Shown: positions 56,426-64,000 of the stretch, piece after piece
How positions within the stretch are numbered: position 1 is the stretch's first letter
Layout of the letters: the number at the start of each line of letters is the position of its first letter
NCBI GenBank assembly: GCA_018857735.1
Contig: JABMCL010000134.1
Span: forward strand, 124,501-188,500
Direction: 5' to 3'
DNA: 64,000 nucleotides
DNA from: Alviniconcha marisindica
Taxonomy: Eukaryota; Mollusca; Gastropoda; Provannidae
Notes under the pieces: generated by a model
The model's input: only the letters and a program-made list of their open reading frames with translations
What the model was told of the DNA's origin: nothing
The model's database searches: none
Program-made: the position numbers and the translations under genes

Positions 56426-57430
56426 AAAAACAGGACAGCTTAATTGGGGAGAACAGTCAATTAACAGTCTAGACAGAACACCACTGCCTTGGAGAGAACA
56501 AAGGGATATTTTGTACAACTGGCATGGACAGAAAAAAATGACTTAGCTCGGAGAAAATGTACTACTCGACAATACACTGTAAGCCTGGTGAGAACGTTAA
56601 ATGCAGGAACATAAAAGTTTCCACACAACAAGTTTAGAGCGAACATGCATCCATCAGAGAAAACATAGCAGCTCAGAGAATAAGCAAGACTATACATCAC
56701 TTTCACTATTTCTTCAAAATCTCCAAAATCTTCTGCAACCTTAAACTATTTGCAAGACTATTTGCAAAACATATATATATATATATATATATATATAGGA
56801 ACATATACATGCACATTGATTTTGATGACTGACCAAGTAAATCTGGGTCCTAGTAGCTGGAGAGAGAAAGTTTACATGATCATGACTTTCAGTATTTCTT
56901 CCAAATCTCCTAAATCTTCTGCAACCTGGAACCAGGGTCAATCATCAAAACCAACATGAACAAAATATTCAAGACCAAAGTCAATCTACAACCTTCAGCT
57001 TTGTCATAACAATATAGATATTGGTTTTGATCACTGACCCAAATATTTATTTCCTCAAACAAATTAACATGATCCAGAGCTTCAAAGATTTTGCTTTGCA
57101 TCCCGCAACCAAAACATTGAAACTAAGATCTTGGCAAGAAATGTGTCAATTATCTCCTTAAATGTATTATATATACTATTCAAAAGAATTTAGGGTCCAC
57201 CTTTATATATCAAGTTTCTGCAGAAAGGGAGCAGGTATTTGTCTGTGATGGACAAAAAAAGGTGGGGAAGCATGGACAATTTGATAGCAGAGTGGATGGT
57301 ATGGTGGGGGAGGGGGGGGGGGGAGGAGTGCACATGTGATAACGAGGGAAGACAACAGACTGGTCAGTCTGCAAGCGGCGAGCAGCAGATGCAGCGGCAA
57401 CCGAGCAAGCAGTGACCTTGCTTGTATTGT
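56426..57430. other. intron, no gene seen
   Basis: Two diverged copies of a segment with ATTTCTTC.AAATCTCC.AAATCTTCTGCAACC (56710 and 56893), a (TA)n run at 56769-56798, and a G-rich tract at 57306-57322. Confidence 0.6.
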
Positions 57431-57439
57431 GCAGTGTAT

Positions 57440-58380
57440 GTAATCATGGATTCATACAGCTTTTCTTATTCATCCTGGTGCACGGGGCTGCCGAGTGAAA
57501 TAACGGCAACTGTGGACAAAGAGGGGTTCACCTCTCTAGCATTGCTGAAGCACGCCACTGAGGATGACTCAAAGAACTCAATCTGTGACGTGGCCTCATT
57601 GTCGGGCTTCGAGAAGCCCTAAAAGAACTGCAACAAGAGCATGGGGCCTTGTGCAGCGGTCTTGTGAGTGCGGGACATAAAGGAACGCTTGACGAACTTC
57701 TGGGCAAGATGAACTTACACGCTAATCCCACTGCAAACACCGATAAAGCAGCAGTAGGTACAGGCGAGGTGGAACTAAAAATTGTGGATTTTGTGCCTTG
57801 TGCTATGGTGGCAGAGGAAGAGGTAGCCCCGGGGGGAGGGGTTACCTTGAAACTTCAAAGTAAACCCCAGCATGAGGTTTTCCCAAGGCCCGACTTTGAC
57901 CTGGACAATTACCTCAACCACACCAAAATGACTGGCAAACTGGCTACGCGCTACACCAGGCAGTCAGTGCTGATGTTTGACATTGAGGACAATTACCTCA
58001 ACTACAACAAAATGATCAGCAAACTGGCTATGCGCTACACCTGGCAGTCAGTGCTGATGTTTGACATTGAGTACCGGCAGCACCAGGCAGCACGCAAGTT
58101 CACTGGGGTGACCAGGCCCCACACCTGTCAACGGTGATCCTGGCTCCTGCACGACCGTTCCGTTCAAACAACACCCCTGTGGAGACAAGCTAGCAGCAGC
58201 AGGCAGCGTCAATAACCCACGGGCCCATCCGGCAAGGAGATGCGCTTTGAGTACAACAGGGGCTCCTGCTCCTATGGTTCCCGATGTGCTTTCAACCACA
58301 CGTGTGCTTCGTGCGGAAAGAACCACCCCTGCCACGACCACGTAGCAGCAACACCCAGCAGCAACAGTTCAGCATAGAGG
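57440..58380 (+). pseudogene. DIRS-like retrotransposon gag-like ORF, broken
   Basis: Pieces in different frames. From 57446 is an N-terminal part (SWCTGLPSEITATVDKEGF, resembling a SAM-like domain), ending at a stop near 57620. A second frame (from 57649) contains NYLNHTKMTGKLATRYTRQS then VLMFDIEYRQHQAARKF. A cysteine-histidine segment near 58245-58345 reads RGSCSYGSRCAFNHTCASCG then KNHPCHDH. The order SAM-like, YL.Y..K.G.LA.RYTW.SVL.FD.EYR, then CCCH/CCHC is typical of the first ORF of DIRS-type elements in aquatic invertebrates, to my knowledge. An ~87-bp segment (57898-58073) is duplicated in tandem. Confidence 0.55.
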
Positions 58381-58489
58381 TCAGCGCAGCAAACCGTCCA
58401 CCCTGAGGTAGGCCCCACCCACTGTTACAACAGTCCATTTCGTCCCAGGGACCCTCACCACTGTGAATTTTTAGGCACTAGGGCACCGA

Positions 58490-58800
58490 TCAGTGCAAGC
58501 GGATGTTGCTGGACTTCCTGCGGCAGCAGCAAGTCACCAGGATGGATTGGCCAGCAAGTTCACCTCATCTTAATCCTATAGATTATCTCTGGGATGTGTT
58601 GGGTTGACAAATGCCAGCCAACCACCTGCCACCCTATGACCTCAACCAGATGTTGCTGATTTTGCAGCAGGAGCAGCAAGCGATCCCTCAGGAGACTGAG
58701 GTTGGTCACGTCCATGAAGCAGCACTGCTTGGACTGCATCCACACCAAAGGTGGTCACACACACTTCTGGTTTTGTTCAGTTGTAATAATAGAATTTCAG
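58490..58800 (+). pseudogene. Tc1/mariner transposase C-terminal fragment
   Basis: One frame reads LLDFLRQQQVTRMDWPASSP then HLNPIDYLWDVLG and a TGA. After that come LPPYDLNQMLLILQQEQQAI-type and QRWSHT-type sequence. DWP..SPDLNPI(E/D)..WD is the signature of the third catalytic acidic residue in Tc1-like transposases, followed by the usual W..IPQ and GG.T.Y tail. Only the last ~100 residues are present, and stops interrupt them. It sits directly after the DIRS-like relic. Confidence 0.85.
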
Positions 58801-58804
58801 ACTT

Positions 58805-59100
58805 TGGAAACCAGGGATGTCACCATTCAACTGGAAATTTCAAGTCTATAAAAGTGATTTTTCTTCTAGGAATTGTTTCAAATTAATCAATGAATGAATG
58901 AAATTAAACTGTGAATGACTTACTTGACATGTTTGATTTCCATTTGTGAGTGTGTGTGATTTATAAATCCTTCTGAGTAACATATATCAGCCAAATTTGC
59001 TAACAATTTTGCAGCATGATCATGTTCTTACATCATGTAATAATCACAAAATGTTTGACACCTATATCTTGACCAAATATCTTTAGCTTCAACTTCACAA
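58805..59100. other. intron, no gene seen
   Basis: AT-rich sequence without recognisable features. Confidence 0.5.
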
Positions 59101-59101
59101 G

Positions 59102-59550
59102 CTGAATGTGAGTTGTGACGGAATACATTGCTAGCTCTGGAGTTTCTGAATGGGAGTTGTGACAGAATACATTGCTAGCTCTGGAGTTTCTGAATGTGAG
59201 TTGTGACGGAATACATTGCTAGCTCTGGAGTTTCTGAATGTGAGTTGTGACGGAATACATTGCTAGCTCTGGAGTTTCTGAATGGGAGTTGTGACGGAAT
59301 ACATTGCTAGCTCTGGAGTTTCTGAATGGGAGTTGTGACGGAATACATTGCTAGCTCTGGAGTTTCTGAATGGGAGTTGTGACGGAATACATTGCTAGCT
59401 CTGGAGTTTCTGAATGGGAGTTGTGACGGAATACATTGCTAGCTCTGGAGTTTCTGAATGGGAGTTGTGACGGAATACATTGCTAGCTCTGGAGTTTCTG
59501 AATGGGAGTTGTGTCGGAATACATTGCTAGCTCTGGAGTTTCTGAATGGA
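59102..59550. repeat. 44-bp minisatellite, ten units
   Basis: Units of GAATGGGAGTTGTGACGGAA plus TACATTGCTAGCTCTGGAGTTTCT. Variation is mostly GTGAG versus GGGAG. Confidence 0.95.
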
Positions 59551-59833
59551 AAAAGGGGAAACAATTCTGTTCAATGTCATCAAACAGAAAGCTGACAAAA
59601 AGAATTACTGTTTCAGATCATACTAATCACAACAGTTTCAGTGTCAACAGAAAATACCTCAAATCACCCAAAATGCTTTACATGCAAACTTAAAATAGCT
59701 GAACATTGTACTCACCTTCACCCAGTGAACAAATATCTTTAGAGTACCATTATCAATGAGCAAGAATCAACTAACTTTCCAACTCTAAACGCTTAGCACA
59801 ATCACATACTCCATGCATACAACTACCCTTTAA

Positions 59834-60657
59834 AGTAAAAGTCCACGGTTTTAAGTATGCAAAATGACCATCGAAATGATTGACAAATGAGTCACTAGAT
59901 TCAGATTTAATTAAATAAAAATAAATAAATAAATGTTTAATTGGGTTTGTAATCAAGAAAAATTTCTGTAGGCTGGCCGAGACTACAGTCTCGGGTTCTC
60001 CATCAGTCACGTGACTTTTCCCGGAAGTGACGTCAGTCTGGGGAGTCAGTGCAGGTTGCCATCTTAGATTCTTCAGTAAACTGTGTATGCGTGTGGTCGA
60101 CAAAAAAGTTAACTATGCCGGCCTACTGAGTTGCTCGCGAACTGTAACAATTCACAGATGACCCCAGGTATAACAATGCACGAGCTCCCGCGCAATCGAC
60201 CCACAGTGAGGTGGATTAAATTTATACAATTCAAACGAGCTGACTTTCTTGCTGCACCGCATCACGCCCATTTGTGTAGCGAGCACTTTAGTGAATGGAT
60301 TTCACAAACCCCATGGAATACCGCATGGGGTTTGCTTCGAAGCTGACATGATGTTCCGGTACTCTTTCAAAATCCTGCCTGACAGGCTCAAACTGATATG
60401 GCTATATCCTTGTGGGTCTCCGGGCAAAGTATCAGTTTCGTCTTCGAGCTGAGTTGGCCATTTTGCGACTCCCCAGAGTGATGTAGTAGGCATATGGTCA
60501 CGTGATTTGGGCGTCATGGCGACGCTTTCGGTACGACAGAAAATGCATTTTTTCATGCATTTATAACCCTCAGATCATAGTTTCACGTACATCATCATTC
60601 TCAGTGAGCTTTAACGGAAATTGTGTCAAAAATCACCCCTAACCTTGGACTTGTGCT
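59834..60657 (+). mobile_element. TTAA-flanked element with a THAP domain (Kolobok-like)
   Basis: The left end AGTAAAAGTCCACGGTT and the inverted right end AGCACAAGTCCAAGGTT match at 14 of 17 positions and are bordered by TTAA on both sides (59830-59833, 60658-60661). The interior has a THAP-type zinc finger and no transposase, so the element would be non-autonomous. TTAA targets plus THAP suggest the Kolobok superfamily. The region is more CpG-rich than the flanks. Confidence 0.75.
60115..60346 (+). pseudogene. THAP zinc-finger domain, frameshifted
   Basis: ATGCCGGCCTAC opens the usual M-P start, but the remainder is one frame over. That part is NCNNSQMTPGITMHELPRNR, then VRWIKFIQFKRADF and LCSEHF. 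This shows the THAP pattern: cysteine pair, a H.(L/F)P block, W, then C-x2-H-F. THAP domains bind DNA. Downstream sequence in yet another frame (VNGFHKPHGIPHGVCFEADM) continues it, so at least two frame breaks are present. Confidence 0.65.
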
Positions 60658-60661
60658 TTAA

Positions 60662-61750
60662 AGGAATTTGACTGGTTGTTGTTGCTTGTTTTTTTTGTGG
60701 TTGTTGTTTTTTGGTTGTTTGTTTGTTTGTTTGTTTTTTCTTTAGGGGGGTACACCGATTCCAAGTTCTCTGAATTTTGGTATGTTTATGCAACAATGAA
60801 TTCCTTCTGACTTACAAGACACACCTCTTTAATAATGCACATGTTTTTCTTATCAATATGAAAGTCCTACAGAACAAACCAAACAACAATAAGAAACAAA
60901 AAAGCAAACCAGAAATTCAGTATTAAGCAATTCCACAATACAGACATGTCAGATTCAGTATGAATACAGGCAAACATTTGCCCATTACATGAATACACTA
61001 ACAAAACCAGCAGAACCGGAAGCTATGGATTCACTCGAAGGTTACAGGCCAAAAGTAATCACCTGTGACACATGCTGTGATGTTAATTTAAAGCCCCACC
61101 CCCACCCCCCACCCCCTCCCATTATAGTCTGACCACCAACATGGCATTTCTACATCTGAACAGAGAAGACCATTTTCCAAATTACTGAAAGGTTAGCATG
61201 GAATTTCTGACAGACTCCATCAGCACAAAATACATCAGCATGTTAACACATAACAACTGAACTATATACATCTTGTTTACTTCTCTCTCCCACAGCCATT
61301 ACAGTAGTGTGAAGCAGCAAAGGACACTGTCAAGCACATGCACCACTCAAAACACTGTTACATTCTTTCTGTTGCCATTGGCTTTCTTCCAATGAAAGCC
61401 CACACACAACTGTCAAAATAAAAATAGGAAATACACCTTCTAAAGCTAAACATGGCCTCTGCATACACATGTGTATCAACTGCTCTCTCCAAGGTATCAT
61501 TTGGAAAATACAAATGGCGAAACACACCTCATAACAAAACAAAACCAAGTCAAAATTAAGAACTGATTTCATGCAGACAACACTCACAAAATCTCTATAT
61601 ATACATTTTTTCAACCGGTGATTTGTTACCAACAGACTGAACATGAAAACCAAGCAGCAAAAGACATAATACAACAAAGAAACCAACAGTTACTGTTGCT
61701 AGGCAGGGGTTGGGGGAGGCGGAGAGAGAGAAAAAAGTTCTGTGTAATTA
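60662..61750. other. intron, no gene seen
   Basis: TTG-rich run at 60676-60740 and a C-rich run at 61095-61120. No coding signal. Confidence 0.55.
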
Positions 61751-61751
61751 C

Positions 61752-61820
61752 CCTATATCGCTCATCCCTCTTCCTGCCAAAGAGCTGTCATTTCCAGATC
61801 CAGAGTCCAGTCCAACATTT
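61752..61820 (-). CDS. AMPD: possible upstream AMP deaminase exon
   Basis: On the minus strand a pyrimidine-rich stretch ending gggatag is followed by 69 nt and a GTAATT donor. In the frame that leaves two bases at the end it encodes NVGLDSGSGNDSSLAGRGMS DIG, stop-free, and its phase fits the next exon's leading base (giving SDIG then SSLTSP). Serine/glycine-rich variable sequence is what is expected upstream of the conserved core. There is no conserved motif to prove it, and the phase match alone has a one-in-three chance, so this remains a suggestion. Confidence 0.4.
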
Positions 61821-61884
61821 CTATCCCAAAAAGATGGGCAGGGCAAGAAATGCATACAATTATACACACATTAGTCACGGTTAA

Positions 61885-62340
61885 AGGATTTCTTCAATAA
61901 TACTATTATTAATAATAATAACAAAAGAAGAAGAAGAGAAAAGGAAAGGAAATTCAACAGCCTAGGGTTTAGAAATGAGTACACACAATGTGGTCAAATA
62001 CATATTTCAATGGGTAGGTGAAGAAAGACAGCCCCACTGAAAGGCACGCATGAACAGAGGGAAGCATTATCAGCACTTTACCTGGATAAGTCAGAATATC
62101 TAAATGCGCAGAGTAATTAATTACTTAACACACACAGGGTGCTGCATTTTGTTAACCACTAGGGAGTAATCCAAATGCCATGTTAAACATCTTTATTGCC
62201 TCAGTAACTATATAAAAATTAAAAAATTAATAAAGCGCAGTTATAACCCACTGCAAGCCCTTCCTTCCGCCACCACCAAGAAATGATCAATCTTTTTGTC
62301 CGTTATAAAACTCACAGTGGAACCTGTGACAACTGTCCTC
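61885..62340. other. intron, no gene seen
   Basis: A purine-rich stretch at 61920-61950 and otherwise plain AT-rich sequence. Confidence 0.5.
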
Positions 62341-62344
62341 ACAG

Positions 62345-63245
62345 GACCCTGCGCAGTTGAAAGGACACTAAAATGACCCTGCATATTGAAAGGACGTTAA
62401 AATGACCCTGCATATTGAAAGGACGTTAAAATGACCCTGCACAGTTGAAAGGACATTAAAATGACCGTGTGCAGTTGAAAGGACTTTAAAATGACCGTGT
62501 GCAGTTGAAAGGACATTAAAATGACCATGTGCAGTTGAAAGGACGTTAAAATGACCCTGCACAGTTGAAAGGACATTAAAATGACCCTGTGCAGTTGAAA
62601 GGACATTAAAATGACCGTGTGCAGTTGAAAGGACATTAAAATGACCGTGTGCAGTTGAAAGGACATTAAAATGACTGTGTGCAGTTGAAAGGACTTTAAA
62701 ATGACCGTGTGCAGTTGAAAGGACATTAAAATGACCGTGTGCAGTTGAAAGGATGTTAAAATGACCTGCACAGTTGAAAGGACATTAAAATGACCGTGTG
62801 CAGTTGAAAGGACTTTAAAATGACCGTGTGCAGTTGAAAGGACATTAAAATGATCGTGTGCAGTTGAAAGGACTTTAAAATGACCGTGTGCAGTTGAAAG
62901 GACATTAAAATGACCATGTGCAGTTGAAAGGATGTTACAATGATCCTGCGCAGTTGAAAGGATGTTAAAATGACCCTGTGCAGTTGAAAGAATGTTAAAA
63001 TGACCCTGTGCAGTTGAAAGGATTTTAAAATGACCCTGAGCAGTTGAAAGGACATTAAAATGACCCTGCACAGTTGAAAGGATGTTAAAATTACCCTGCG
63101 CAGTTGAAAAGATGTTACGATGACACTGCACTGTTGAAAGGATGTTAAAATGACCCTGTGTAGTTGAAAGGATGTTAAAATGACCCTGTGTAGTTGAAAG
63201 GACATTAAAATGACCCAGCACAGTTGAAAGGATGTTAAAATGCAC
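62345..63245 (-). repeat. 36-bp minisatellite, ~25 units
   Basis: Minus-strand units read CTTTCAACTGTGCAGGGTCA plus TTTTAATGT. The 36-bp length keeps a minus frame open for 285 codons, which is not taken as a gene. Each unit carries a pyrimidine-rich TTTCAACTGTGCAG, resembling a 3' splice site. One 35-bp unit near 62764 breaks the frame register. Confidence 0.93.
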
Positions 63246-63859
63246 ACTAACCAACCACTGACAAAAGTTAGCAACAACTGGTCTTGGGAAGAAGGGGTTC
63301 TCCTGAATATATCTGAATTGGGTTTCAAAATGTCATGAAAAAGCAACAACAGGGTAAGTAACCAGGACAGTTATATGGGGGGGGGGGGGGGGGGGGGGTT
63401 GGGGGATGGGGCACTCTCAGAGAATGGTATTTTATTCCCCATGGAGTCAACTGTAGGGCCTCTTAAATGTACTAGCCCTCTCAAAACGTGCCGTCCAAAG
63501 CTCAAAGTGCCAGGTTTGTGGCCATAAATGCTATCAGGGTTTTATACCAATAATGTGCGCTGGATATGATTTACAGACAGGCATTTAGACCCACCACAGT
63601 GCAAATGTACAATCAAACCATTAAATGTGGCAGCTGACCTAAGGGCTATCTGTGCATGCATGCACCACATTTGACAGGTGATGAAATGGATTAATTATAA
63701 AAAATATAAAAAATCTTTCTAAATTCAACATAAAATAGTAATACCAATAACAACAGTGCAGTATCTCACTGACAAGGGTGAGCACAATGTGCTTTACAAG
63801 ATCAACAAAATTATATAGATAAAATTAAAAACCTCAAAATATATGAACATAAAATACTG

Positions 63860-63860
<1 letters not shown>
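63246..63860. other. intron or upstream sequence; poly-G at 63378-63400
   Basis: A G-run of about 22 and otherwise unremarkable sequence. Confidence 0.6.

Positions 63861-63864
<4 letters not shown>

Positions 63865-63922
<58 letters not shown>
63865..63922. repeat. (CA)n microsatellite
   Basis: About 28 uninterrupted CA units. Confidence 0.97.
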
Positions 63923-63924
<2 letters not shown>

Positions 63925-64000
63925 GGGCAAAAGAAAGAAGACAGACTCTGACACAGAAATGATCCCTATTATCATTAAATATTTGCAGTACATTTTAATA

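Larger units (their letters stand above)
254..61820 (-). other. AMPD: AMP deaminase gene, partial (internal exons)
   Basis: This is the span of the only host gene recognised. AMP deaminase converts AMP to IMP and ammonia in the purine nucleotide cycle in the cytosol. Exons in transcript order are 61752-61820 (tentative), 42056-42215, 38731-38914, 22875-23094, 19027-19156 and 254-388. Introns between firm exons are about 3.1, 15.6, 3.7 and 18.6 kb. All four firm junctions have compatible phases (0, 1, 2, 0), and the joined reading shows the family's conserved blocks in order. The start codon and 5' exons lie to the right of, or are hidden in, the window. The rest of the catalytic domain lies left of base 1. 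Vertebrates have three paralogues; nothing here distinguishes which one this most resembles, so the symbol is generic. Confidence 0.93.

Noticed and set aside
62305..62360. Possible microexon between an AG of the 36-bp array and a GTGAGT
   Set aside because: In the phase needed to join the candidate exon at 61820 it contains an in-frame TGA.
62397..63254. 285-codon minus-strand open frame (HFNILST repeats)
   Set aside because: It arises because the minisatellite unit is 36 bp and lacks stops in this frame. No start context, domain or conservation supports a protein.

Overview
The window is eukaryotic and intron-dominated: AT-rich, with very long introns, many minisatellites, microsatellites and transposon relics, and no operons or bacterial signals. 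The transposon types (Ty3/gypsy with very short LTRs, DIRS-like gag, THAP/TTAA DNA elements, LINEs, a tRNA-derived SINE, a GACCTTGACCTTGA repeat in ~150-bp units) and the AMP deaminase sequence fit a lophotrochozoan, most likely a mollusc. This is inferred from general resemblance; no database was searched.

One host gene is recognisable. It is an AMP deaminase on the minus strand, entering from the right and leaving at the left edge. Five exons are well supported (42056-42215, 38731-38914, 22875-23094, 19027-19156, 254-388). All four junctions between them keep reading phase, and together they give a continuous protein from just before the conserved FQR(I/V)T region to the first zinc-binding HxH motif (VDTHVHAS). 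A further 5' exon (61752-61820) is phase-compatible but unproven. The N-terminus and most of the catalytic barrel lie outside the window.

Region by region: 0.2-9.3 kb is intron with large minisatellites and a possible 54-nt duplicate exon at 3720-3773. 10.2-13.2 kb has a SINE and a TTAA-flanked DNA transposon. 14.5-16.8 kb has a GACCTTGACCTTGA element and a decayed multicopy gene. 18.1-20.4 kb is one exon flanked by arrays resembling its own splice junctions. 21.9-23.1 kb is an exon whose end and 5' splice site are amplified about 15 times. 23.3-25.4 kb is a dispersed repeat with two expanded arrays. 26-38 kb is intron with many minisatellites. 39.2-41.7 kb is an inverted-repeat-bounded element. 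47.86-54.67 kb is a complete but decayed Ty3/gypsy element (114-bp LTRs, AGGAC target duplication) lying antisense in the gene. 57.4-58.8 kb holds DIRS-like gag and Tc1-like relics. 59.8-60.7 kb is a THAP/TTAA element. 62.3-63.3 kb is a 36-bp array.

The most notable pattern is that minisatellites repeatedly start at functional or formerly functional sequence: splice donors, a splice acceptor, the retrotransposon zinc-finger and integrase regions, and the interior of dispersed repeats. For two dispersed repeats, a second copy in the window still carries the unit only once, so the expansion can be polarised.
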